From Actinomycetes bacterium (GTDB lineage: Bacteria; Actinomycetota; Thermoleophilia; RBG-16-64-13), in assembly GCA_024637095.1 (NCBI GenBank), contig JAGXFV010000032.1, forward strand, positions 68,423 to 100,953: DNA of 32,531 nt. The letters run 5' to 3'. The translations under genes were made by a program, and so were the position numbers. Shown one piece after another: positions 21,915 through 30,400 of this stretch. The notes beneath the pieces were generated by a model that saw nothing but the letters and a program-made list of their open reading frames with translations, was not told the DNA's origin and made no database searches. Every line of letters starts with the position of its first letter. Within the stretch, counting starts at the first letter, position 1.

Positions 21915-23125
21915 GCCCTTCTGCCTCCCCGCAACGCCCGCCAGGAGTCGGCCAGGTCGAGCCGCTGTCCGTAACGCAGCATTCCCGCCCGGAAGATCCG
22001 AGGAGCCATCCAGATGCTTAAGCCGGCGGAGAGGACAAGGATGAACCAGGAGCCGGCGATTTGCCAAAACGGGATTTCCGCCGCCCCCCAACGCATGGCT
22101 ATGGTGAGAAGCGACGTAGTGGGAAAGAAGCTCAGAGCCACGGCGAGGGTCCCGTTCGGGTCTTGGAGCAGGATCGTGGCAACGAAGAAGGGGATGAAGA
22201 AAAGGATGTTGATGATCGCCACCACCTGCTGACTCTGCTTGTACTCGGGAAAGGCGCTGCCGATGCAGATCATCGTTCCCGCGATCAGCAGGTAGGAGGG
22301 GATGAAGAAGGCGAACACCACTCCCAGCAGCGCCCAGGGCACGTCGACTCCGGATATCGAACCGAGGAATCGGACCCCTACAACCAGGGCGAGCACCATG
22401 CCCAGCCCCCAGACCAGAAGTTGGGTGGCGGCAACGCCGATCAGACCCAGCGCCTTGCCAAAGATCAGTTGGCCGGAGGAGACCGAGGTGGTGAGAACCT
22501 CGACCGTGCGGTTCTCTTTCTCGTCGCTGATGGTCTGCAGCAGATAACCCCCCGAGATTATTGCCGCGAAGATAAAGAGAAAACCGGCGGCGAAGGGTAC
22601 GAGCACGTCGAGGAAGGCACCCGGCCCGATCTCCCGGTCACCGCTCAGTGTCCTCACGGTCACTTCCGCGCCCTCGCGGACACGCTCGGAGACCTTGGCA
22701 TCTTCGCCGGCGAGCAGACTCGCGCGCAGGAAGCCACGCATGGGTTGCCAAACCTCGTCCCCGGGAGCCTCGCCCTCGTAGTAGGCGCGCAGCGTCCGGT
22801 CCTGCGGGTAGCCGTCAGGGACGATCACGAGCCCGGCCACCTCGCCCTCCGACAGGGCGGTGCGACCCGCCTGCTCGGTCTCGAAAACCACCATTTCGTC
22901 GGCAGACACGTCCTCCACGCCTCCGGCCTCGAGCACCGCGCGGTCGAGCACGCCCGCATGATCGACATAGCCGACGACTACGTCACCGCCTCCCATCGAG
23001 GTCAGCGCGCCCGCGGCCACCATGAACACCAGGAAGAGCGGCAGTCCTGCCAGCGCCAGGAGAAAGGAGCGGCGGCGCACGAAGCGGGAATACTCGTGAC
23101 CTGCGACCAGCAGCAGACTACGCAT
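21911..23125 (-). CDS. ABC-2 type permease, NatB-like (first of two)
   Basis: A 404-residue membrane subunit paralogous to the following gene. It has the same layout: N-terminal helix (FLLALAGLPLFLVFMVAAG), a large external domain (about 45-185), then a helix cluster with the motif SDEKENRTVEVLTTSVSS. The two presumably form a heterodimeric channel driven by the ATPase encoded upstream. The ATG at 23125 (MRSLLLVAGHEY) overlaps the end of the ATPase gene by 8 nt, and its own end overlaps the next permease by 4 nt. Confidence 0.92.
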   Translation of the reverse strand: MRSLLLVAGHEYSRFVRRRSFLLALAGLPLFLVFMVAAGALTSMGGGDVVVGYVDHAGVLDRAVLEAGGVEDVSADEMVVFETEQAGRTALSEGEVAGLVIVPDGYPQDRTLRAYYEGEAPGDEVWQPMRGFLRASLLAGEDAKVSERVREGAEVTVRTLSGDREIGPGAFLDVLVPFAAGFLFIFAAIISGGYLLQTISDEKENRTVEVLTTSVSSGQLIFGKALGLIGVAATQLLVWGLGMVLALVVGVRFLGSISGVDVPWALLGVVFAFFIPSYLLIAGTMICIGSAFPEYKQSQQVVAIINILFFIPFFVATILLQDPNGTLAVALSFFPTTSLLTIAMRWGAAEIPFWQIAGSWFILVLSAGLSIWMAPRIFRAGMLRYGQRLDLADSWRALRGGRRA

Positions 23126-24119
23126 CTCGTCCCGCCTCCGCGCCCGCTCTCGCGAGGCCCAGGTCTTCGGCACCGACCTCGAAGGCCCGCGCGCCTTCCT
23201 GCACCACGCTCACGAAGATGTCATCCAGCGAAGCTTCGGCGAGTTCGAAGCGGTCAAGGCGCACGTCCTCGCGCTCCACCAGGGTGCGCAGGATTTCGTG
23301 CGGATCGGCGTCCGGGGCCAGCGCCAGGTGCCATACCCCATTGGTTTGCCGCGCGTCGACCACGCCGGACAGATCGGCGAAGCTGCCTTTCCCCTGGACC
23401 ACCACGGCGTTGCCGGCGAAGCGGCGCCGTATCTCCTCGACCTCGCCGTAGAGAACGACCTCGCCCTGATTGATCAGAGCGATGCGGCTGCATAGCGCCT
23501 CCACCTGATACATCTGGTGGGTGGACATGATGATGCTCTTGCCCGCGTCGCGCTGCTCGTCGAAGACCTCTTTGATGATGCGGGTATTAACCGGGTCCAG
23601 TCCGGAAAAGGGCTCGTCGACCACAATCAGGTCGGGGTCGTGGAGCAGCGTCGCGATCACCTGAGCCTTCTGTTGCATGCCTTTGGAAAGCTCCTGCACC
23701 TTCTTCTCGCGATGCTCCAAGAGATCCAGACGCCGCAGCCAGCTCTCGAGCCGCTCGGCGACCGTGGGCTCGTCGAGTCCTTTCAGCCGGCCCAGATAGG
23801 TCAGTACCGTGTCCAGCCTCTGATCTTTGTAAAGACCGCGGTCCTCGGGCAGATAGCCGATGCGGTCCTTGCGAGCCTGATCGAGCGTGCCGCCGAGCAC
23901 CTGGACCGTGCCGGTGTCGGGCTCGAAGATATCGAGCATCATGCGGATGGTGGTCGTCTTGCCCGAGCCGTTCGGGCCCAGCAAACCGAAGATCTCGCCC
24001 GGGTAGACGTCGAAAGATACATCCTGAACCGCGCGCACCGGCCCAAAAGACTTGGCCAGGTTTCGCACGGAGACGCTGGGGACTGTTCCGGCACCCGCCG
24101 CAGAGGTTGGACTCGCCAC
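23118..24119 (-). CDS. ABC transporter ATP-binding protein, NatA-like
   Basis: A 333-residue ATPase that powers the two downstream permeases. Motifs: Walker A GPNGSGKTT (48-56), signature LSKGMQQK (about 144), Walker B LIVVDEP followed by FSGLDP, and the switch His in MSTHQM. The C-terminal 110 residues form the accessory domain common to NatA/COG4152-type ATPases, with EASLDDIFVSVV near the end. The start is a GTG at 24119 with AGGAG 7 nt upstream. It heads a three-gene, overlapping operon. The 177 nt before it contain no gene and no convincing promoter. Confidence 0.94.
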   Translation of the reverse strand: MASPTSAAGAGTVPSVSVRNLAKSFGPVRAVQDVSFDVYPGEIFGLLGPNGSGKTTTIRMMLDIFEPDTGTVQVLGGTLDQARKDRIGYLPEDRGLYKDQRLDTVLTYLGRLKGLDEPTVAERLESWLRRLDLLEHREKKVQELSKGMQQKAQVIATLLHDPDLIVVDEPFSGLDPVNTRIIKEVFDEQRDAGKSIIMSTHQMYQVEALCSRIALINQGEVVLYGEVEEIRRRFAGNAVVVQGKGSFADLSGVVDARQTNGVWHLALAPDADPHEILRTLVEREDVRLDRFELAEASLDDIFVSVVQEGARAFEVGAEDLGLARAGAEAGRDA

Positions 24120-24296
24120 GCGATTCTCCTGCCGTTAGCTAATCAGGTCTCCCTGGAGCATACCGGCAAAAGTGGGAGCGTGGCTCGGCCGGGCCGGGAG
24201 TCCGTCACCTGTCCGGGTGGCTAGTTGGGCTCATCGCAAAATGATGGCCTCGATCGCACGGTCCAGGGCAACCCCGCACCGGGAGGCGACCGCAGC

Positions 24297-25412
24297 TCAT
24301 CGGCGTCGCTTGGGCGCGCGCTTGATCTCGCGGCTCCGCCCGCGCTCCCGCCCACGTTCTTCGCGGCGGGCCTGCTCGTCCCGCCGCGCCGACAGTTGCT
24401 CCAACTCGACTTTGAGCCGCATATAGCCTTCGAGTCTGGCGATGGAGAGGTCGCCCGATTCGACCGCGGCTTTCACCGCGCAGCCAGGCTCGGACTGGTG
24501 CCCACAATCACGGAAGCGGCAGAGGGCGGTCAGTTCCTCCACGTCTCCGTAGGACTCCTCCAGCCCCTCGTCATCCGCCCAAAGACCGAGCTCGCGCATT
24601 CCCGGGGTATCGATTACCAGGGCCCCGGAGGGTAGAACGAAAATCTGGCGGTGGCTGGTGGTGTGTCTGCCCTTGCCGTCCGCGCGGACGGCGTTGACGT
24701 CTTGGGCCGCCTGGCCGAGCCAGTGATTGACCAGCGTCGATTTTCCCACTCCCGAGGAACCGACAAGGGCCAGGGTTTCTCCCGGTCGCAGATAACGGTC
24801 GAGCTCTTCAAGGCCATCGCCGCTGAGCGCGCTCACGCCGTGGACGGGGATGCGGCCCGTCAGATGCTCGATGCTGCGTCTGGCCACTTCGACGTCATCC
24901 GACAGGTCGGTCTTAGTCAAGACCAGGACAGGGCGGGCGCCGCCTTCCCAGACTGCTGCCAGGTAGCGCTCCAGGCGGCGCGGATTGAACTCGTCCTGAC
25001 CGAGCGAGGTGACCACGAACACGGTGTCAAGATTGGCGGCGATCACCTGCTCGATCGCTTCCTGGCCCGCCGCTCGACGGGAGAGCTTGCTCTTCCGCGG
25101 GAGGACGCGGTGGATCAGGCCAAGTCCGTCGTTCTCATCCCCGCCGCCTCCCGCCGGAATGAAGGCCACCCAATCACCCACCGCAGGCTGCTCGCCTCGT
25201 TCCGTGCGGGTGTCATGACGCAGGCGGCCGGCAATCCGAGCCTCGGTCTCACCGTGCTCTCCCCAAACCACGAAGGCACCGGCGTACTCGGCAACCACGC
25301 GGCCCACGCGGGCTTCCGGCTCAGCCATTTCTTCCCACGCGGAGCGGGTCTCCTCGTCCCAGCCGTAGCGGGCCAGTGCGGCGTCCAGATCGGAGTCTTC
25401 CAGGTGCTTCAG
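24297..25412 (-). CDS. rsgA: Small ribosomal subunit biogenesis GTPase RsgA, probable CTG start
   Basis: Circularly permuted GTPase that checks late 30S subunit maturation. OB-fold N-domain, then the permuted G motifs: G4 TKTD, G1 GSSGVGKST, G3 DTPGM. The zinc-binding domain has CRFRDCGHQSEPGC. A very basic tail (RGRERGRSREIKRAPKRRR) ends the protein. The first ATG is at 25328, but the family-like sequence RYGWDEETRSAW continues upstream of it in the same frame. Between that ATG and an in-frame TGA there is no ATG, GTG or TTG. TGAGG (25424-25420) stands 7 nt before a CTG at 25412, which I take as the start, giving 371 residues; starting at 25328 gives 343. It is divergent from the phosphate transporter gene, with tandem repeats between. 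Confidence 0.9.
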   Translation of the reverse strand: MKHLEDSDLDAALARYGWDEETRSAWEEMAEPEARVGRVVAEYAGAFVVWGEHGETEARIAGRLRHDTRTERGEQPAVGDWVAFIPAGGGGDENDGLGLIHRVLPRKSKLSRRAAGQEAIEQVIAANLDTVFVVTSLGQDEFNPRRLERYLAAVWEGGARPVLVLTKTDLSDDVEVARRSIEHLTGRIPVHGVSALSGDGLEELDRYLRPGETLALVGSSGVGKSTLVNHWLGQAAQDVNAVRADGKGRHTTSHRQIFVLPSGALVIDTPGMRELGLWADDEGLEESYGDVEELTALCRFRDCGHQSEPGCAVKAAVESGDLSIARLEGYMRLKVELEQLSARRDEQARREERGRERGRSREIKRAPKRRR

Positions 25413-25421
25413 CAGAGTGCC

Positions 25422-25467
25422 TCACAGTACACGCGCAGGGCAATTCACAGTACACGCGCGGGGCAAT
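25422..25467. repeat. 23-bp tandem direct repeat x2 between rsgA and pit
   Basis: Two adjacent 23-nt units (25422-25444, 25445-25467) with one mismatch, containing CACAGTACACGCGC. The right copy overlaps a small dyad, GCGGGGC-AATCGC-GCCCCGC. They lie in the 5' leader or promoter region of rsgA and about 70 nt upstream of the pit promoter, and could be regulator-binding sites. Confidence 0.9.
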
Positions 25468-25537
25468 CGCGCCCCGCCTTCAACTATCCACAGTCTACCA
25501 ACCGGGGGCCCGGCTCACGCCTCCGCTCAAAGGGGAT

Positions 25538-25567
25538 TTGTTTATTCGGTTCCTTATGGACTACGAT
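25538..25567 (+). promoter_or_regulatory. Promoter for the pit-DUF47 operon
   Basis: TTGTTT (25538-25543), an 18-nt spacer and TACGAT (25562-25567). Transcription from here would begin near 25574, downstream of the ATG at 25556. That fits translation starting at the TTG at 25598 rather than at that ATG. Confidence 0.5.
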
Positions 25568-25597
25568 CTACGCGTTTATCGATCCTGGAGAGTGCGC

Positions 25598-26620
25598 TTG
25601 GATACCGATGTCCTTCTGTTGGTCGCGGTCGTCGCCGTGGCCCTCCTGTTCGACATGATGAACGGCTTCCACGACGGTGCGAACGCGGTCTCTACCGTGA
25701 TCTACACCGGCGCGCTGCCCCCTCGCATCGCGATCGGCATCTCCGCCTTCTTCAACTTCATCGGGCCTCTGGTGATCGGCGTCGCGGTGGCCCAGACCAT
25801 TGGAGGAGTGGTCGACGCCTCGGAGGCGACTGCGCACTTGGTCATCGCCGCCATGTTGGGAGCGCTGCTCTGGGACACACTCACCTGGATCTGGGCACTC
25901 CCGGTGAGCTCCTCCCACGCCCTGGTCGGCGGTCTGCTGGGAGCCGGCTTCGCCGGGCTCGGACTGAACGGCATCAACATGGACAAGCTGGCCTTGGTCA
26001 TGGCCTCCCTGCTGGTGTCGCCTTTCCTCGGAATCCTGGCCGGATTCATTCTGATGAAGGGCGCCCGGGCATTCTTTCACGTGGTCAAGATGGATCTGCG
26101 GCGCGCCGACAGCTTCTACAAGCACATGCAGATTCTCTCTTCCAGCTGGGTCTCTTTCAGCCACGGATCGAACGATGCCACCAAGGTGATGGGCATTATC
26201 GTCATCTTTCTCGCCGCCAAAGAAGACCTGAGCGTGAGCGCTTACGTCGACGAGTTCGGCTTTCCCCTCTGGGTAATCCTCTCAGCCGCGTCGGCCATGG
26301 CCTTCGGCACCTACCTCTCGGTGCGCTCCTTCAGGCTCATCCGCACCATGGGGGAGCGCATCACGCACCTCCACCCGATCAACGGCTTCAGCGCGGAATC
26401 CGGCGGAGCCATCATCATTCAGCTGGCCTCGGTGTTCGGCCTGCCCGTTTCCACCACCCACGTGGTCACCTCCTCGGTGACCGGGACCGGCCTCGCCACC
26501 GGACTGTCCGCTGTCAGCTGGAAGGTCTTCCGGGCTATCATGCTTGCCTGGGTGATTACGTTGCCTTTTTGCGCGGTCACGGCATACCTCTTCTACCAGG
26601 TCCTCGACCTCTTCCTCTAG
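25598..26620 (+). CDS. pit: Low-affinity inorganic phosphate transporter, Pit family
   Basis: A 340-residue PiT-family permease that imports phosphate (as metal-phosphate with protons, or with Na+). Both signature repeats are present: GFHDGANAVSTV near residue 23 and SHGSNDATKVMG in the second half, within about ten hydrophobic helices. The second-half sequence PVSTTHVVTSSVTGTG mirrors PVSSSHALVGGLLGAG in the first half, showing the internal duplication. The TTG at 25598 has GGAGAG 5 nt upstream and gives the family N-terminus (MDTDVLLLVAVV); the upstream ATG at 25556 has no ribosome site and lies before the predicted transcription start. The DUF47 partner gene follows 25 nt later. Confidence 0.95.
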   Translation: MDTDVLLLVAVVAVALLFDMMNGFHDGANAVSTVIYTGALPPRIAIGISAFFNFIGPLVIGVAVAQTIGGVVDASEATAHLVIAAMLGALLWDTLTWIWALPVSSSHALVGGLLGAGFAGLGLNGINMDKLALVMASLLVSPFLGILAGFILMKGARAFFHVVKMDLRRADSFYKHMQILSSSWVSFSHGSNDATKVMGIIVIFLAAKEDLSVSAYVDEFGFPLWVILSAASAMAFGTYLSVRSFRLIRTMGERITHLHPINGFSAESGGAIIIQLASVFGLPVSTTHVVTSSVTGTGLATGLSAVSWKVFRAIMLAWVITLPFCAVTAYLFYQVLDLFL

Positions 26621-26645
26621 TCTCCAGTATCGATAGGAGTGCGAC

Positions 26646-27359
26646 ATGGACAAGTCTCCGCTAGACAGAATCCGCAAGAGCCTGGGGGGCCCTACCGGTC
26701 TGGACAGTGCAATAGACGCGATGGCACAGGAACGGCAGGAACAGATCCTCGAGCGGATCTTCGACTTCAGCGACTTCGTGGTGGTCATCGTCAAGGCGCT
26801 GGAAGAGGTGGTCGAGAGCTACGTAGCCGACGACTATCAATCGATGAACCGCAAGGTAGAGGAGATGGAGCGTCTGGAAGACGAGGCCGATGACCGCAAG
26901 CAGGAGATCGCGGATCGTCTCTCCGTGTCCGGGGCCTTCCATATCGGCCGGGGCGACCTGGCCCGCCTGGTAACCTCGCTCGATATCATCGCCAACTACG
27001 CGGTTGGCGCCGCCGACCGGATGGCCATGCGGCCCTTCACTCTGCCCGAGGAAATCAACGACAAGCTCTTGCGGATGGCCGGCGTCTGCGTGGAGGCCGT
27101 GGAGCGCCTGCGCGACGCGATTCGCGCCCTGGACGAGAGCTTCCGCAAGGCCATCGAGGTGGCGGGCGAGGTGGACGCCATCGAGAGCAAGGCCGACAAG
27201 CTCTACGCCGACATCTACACATTCATGTTCGAGTGGGAGACCGACTTCAAGACCTTCCACCAACTGAAGTCGATCATCGACCGTCTGGAGTCGGTGGCCG
27301 ACCGCGCCGCCGAAAACGCGGAGATCATCCGGCACATGTCGCTCGAGTACCTGGAGTAG
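26646..27359 (+). CDS. DUF47/PhoU-like Pit accessory protein
   Basis: A 237-residue cytoplasmic all-helical protein of the TIGR00153/DUF47 family, PhoU-like, that pairs with Pit transporters and is thought to modulate them. Family features include the acidic EMERLEDEADDRKQEI segment, VTSLDIIANYAVGAADRM in the middle and the closing LKSIIDRLESVADRAAENAE, with Asp/Glu-rich faces expected to bind metal. AGGAG lies 6 nt before the ATG. It is cotranscribed with pit and converges on lhr across 105 GC-rich nt that hold no obvious hairpin with a U-tract. Confidence 0.94.
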   Translation: MDKSPLDRIRKSLGGPTGLDSAIDAMAQERQEQILERIFDFSDFVVVIVKALEEVVESYVADDYQSMNRKVEEMERLEDEADDRKQEIADRLSVSGAFHIGRGDLARLVTSLDIIANYAVGAADRMAMRPFTLPEEINDKLLRMAGVCVEAVERLRDAIRALDESFRKAIEVAGEVDAIESKADKLYADIYTFMFEWETDFKTFHQLKSIIDRLESVADRAAENAEIIRHMSLEYLE

Positions 27360-27464
27360 CCGGAACGACTCGACGCCGCCGGGCCCTTGCTCGCGGCTCG
27401 GCGCGGCGCGACACGGCTAAGCGGGGCGGCTCGGCGCAGCGGCTTCGCGGGCTCGCCGGTGCGC

Positions 27465-30400
27465 CTAAGTTGGCGGAGCTTCCCACACCCAGCCTCGGGG
27501 CCCGCGGTGAAAGCCGTGACGGGTCATCAGGCCCCTCGCCTCCTTGGGCGGGGGACCGCCGTTCCAGCGCTCAACCGAGATCCGCGAAAGCCGCGTCCCC
27601 AGGTAATCGATCAGAGCTGCAAAGCCCTCGTCGACCAACTCCGCCGACGCCCCCGTGCGCACCTCGATTCGGGCGCCGCTGTCCGCCGCGACCAAAAGGG
27701 GCAGGCCTCGCTGCTGCACCACCCAGGTGGACGGAACCCTGCTGAAGGTCAACCGGCCCTCCTCCGCCGTCTCCTCGATGGCCTTCAGCAGAGCGGGGTC
27801 GAGGGCGTTCATGACCACGAAACGCGCGGGGTCTTCCTCGAAGGACCGGAGGGCCTCGACCGTGTCGGGCAGGGCATGCTGGACCCCGGGTAGGCCGGCG
27901 ACGAAGTATCCCCGGCGGACCTCGGCGCGCATCTCCATGCGTTCCAAGGTGCGCTCGGCCGAGTATAAATCCCAGGCTCCTTTCTCCCTCTCGCGAGAGC
28001 GCCGGGTAACCACCGCCCAACGCTCGAGCAGCTGCCGGGCCTGACGCCGGGCCCGCTCTTCGGGCTCGAGTTCCGGTCCCAGCACGGGCAATCGATGGAC
28101 GAGCGTCCAGCGGCCTTCGTGGAGGTGACGAAGCTGCTCCTCGACCGGCTCCGTCTGGCCCAGCCTCTCCCGAACCCTGCGGGAGGCGGAGCGCAGGGCG
28201 GTCCGGCTGGGGCGGGCGCCCATCCGGGTGCGCCCGGGACGAGGACCGAAGCCATGGGAATGCCGCGCTCCCGGCATATCCCCCGGTCGGCGCTCGGAAC
28301 GCAGCCGCTGGAGATCCTCCTCCAGGGAGCTCCTCTGACCGGAAACGCTCCCGCCTCTACGCGAAGGGGGACCCATGTGCGCGGACAAGCGGCGAAGCAC
28401 ATCAAGGCTATCGTTTGTGGTCATTCCCGCGGCGGCGAGTTCGGCGAGAGCCGCTTCCGCGGCGGCGGGCGAGAGACCCAGGGCCGCCGCGATGTCGGCC
28501 AAGAAGAGCGCGCCCTCTCCGGCAAGCAGTTCATGCACCCGACGGGCATTCTCACTGAAGGCGGCGATCTCCGGGGGAAGGCCAAGGAAGGCACGCGCCT
28601 CCCCCCGGAAGAAGAAGGCCACCGCCCCGCGCGCGAGATCCTGTCCCGCCTCGGCCACCCAGACGACTTCCCCTTGGCGGCTCAGTCCGTCCAGCAGGGC
28701 GGGCCGGTAGCCAGGTACCCGGGAGGGCAGCACGTCCCGCTCCCAGACGCTCATCGGGAGGAAGAAACCGCGCAGCTGCCCCAGCACCTCGCGCAAGGCC
28801 GCGGGGCCGGGGGCGCCGGGGGCGCCGGGGGCGAGATGCTGGTGAGCGGTGAGGAAATCGGCATACGCGCTAAGGGGCACGGCGCGGACCTGGCGCCGAA
28901 GCTGAGCCAGGGAGCGGCGATGCATGCGCTCGAGGTTGCCCACCTCGACGTATTCGACGGAGCGCTCGCCGGCCCAGGCGCGAGGACCGCCGGCCCAGGC
29001 GCGGGGATGATCTTCCGCCGGGCCTTCCCCGGGGACGCCGGCGGCTCCACGGGGTCCGGCCTCCGCCCCTTCCCCGCGGAAGCGGCCCCTGGCCACCAGG
29101 CGTTCGTCTACTAGTCGTTCGAGTTCCGCGCGCACCCGATCCTCGGGCAGGCCGTAACGCGCCGCCGGCTCGCGTGCCTCGAGCACGCCGCGCCGCCGAA
29201 TGTATCGCGCGATCAGCCGCCGCAGATTCTCCTCGTCCACCTCGTCCTCGTCCGAGGCCAGGGGTCGGTAATCGTCCAGATACTCCACGGGCACCCAGCG
29301 CAGTTCGGGGTGCCCCTCAGACCCGGAGAGCTCCACCTGCGCGACGCGGCCCTGAGCCGCCAGCCGCTCGAGCCACTCCCCCGGATCGACTTCCGATCTC
29401 GCCCCGAGTTCCGCCTGCGACAGGTCCCCCAACTGCTCGAGCACCAGCAGCAACTCCTCCGCCGTGCGCGCCCGCGCCCCCGGGGCCGTGCGCTGAAGAG
29501 ACTCCTCCACCTCGCTGAGCGCCTCCGGTTGGAGAAGATCGCCCAGGTCCACGCCCCGCAGCAGATCGCCCAGCAGTTCGCGGCTGACCTGCAGTCTCCC
29601 CAGGCGGCCTTCGGCCTTGGGCGTATCCCACTCATAGAGATACTGGTTGGTGAAATTCCAGATGAGGCTCGCAGCAACAGGAGAGGGCGTAGATGAGTGA
29701 ACGATCCTCACCTCGATGGCGCCGCTCCGCACCTCGGCCAGCACCTGTTCGAGCGCGGGCAGGTCCATTACGTCCTCGAGCACGTCCCGGTAGGTCTCCG
29801 CCACCATCGGAAAGTCGGGGAAGCCCTTGACCGCCTGAAGCAGGTCTTTGGCGCGCAGCCGCTGAAGCCAGAAGGGAGTGCGCCGGCCCCGCGACGCCGG
29901 CAGCAGCAGCGCCCGCGCCGCGTTCTGCCGGAAGCGGGCACCGAATACGGGTGAGCTAGGCAGGTCGGCCAACAAGCGTTGGCGAGCCTCCTCCGGACCG
30001 ATCGAGGTGACCAGGTCATCCGGGAAGGCCGCCTCCGCCTCGGGGAAGCGCAGGAGAATACCGTCGTCGCCCGCCTGGGCCTCTACCTCGACGCCGGTCC
30101 GCTCCCGCAGAGCGTCCCGCAGGACCACCGACCAGGCCCCGTTCACCCGCCCTCCGAAGGGAGAATGCAGCACCATGCGGGGATCGCCCACGGCATCCTC
30201 GAAGAACTCGACCACGAGCCGGAGGTCGGTGGCCAGCGCTTCCCGCTCCACCTGCCCGGCCAGATACTGGAGTAAGTGGCGGGCGGAATTCTCGTCCAGC
30301 GCGTGCTCCTGCCCCAGCCAGTCGACCACCTCTCGCACCGCGGAGGCCTCCCAGTGACGGCCTATCTCGCGCAGGTCGTCGAACTCGAGCTGCTCTCCCA

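Noticed and set aside
22061-23473. 470-codon open frame on the plus strand
   Set aside because: Antisense to the permease and ATPase genes, which have clear family motifs; this is a GC-rich shadow.
25422-25467. Pho box upstream of pit
   Set aside because: The 23-bp repeat matches neither the E. coli Pho box nor the 11-bp actinobacterial PhoP repeats that I know.
25556-25558. ATG as start of the phosphate transporter
   Set aside because: No ribosome site, adds 14 non-family residues, and lies upstream of the predicted transcription start; TTG at 25598 fits better.
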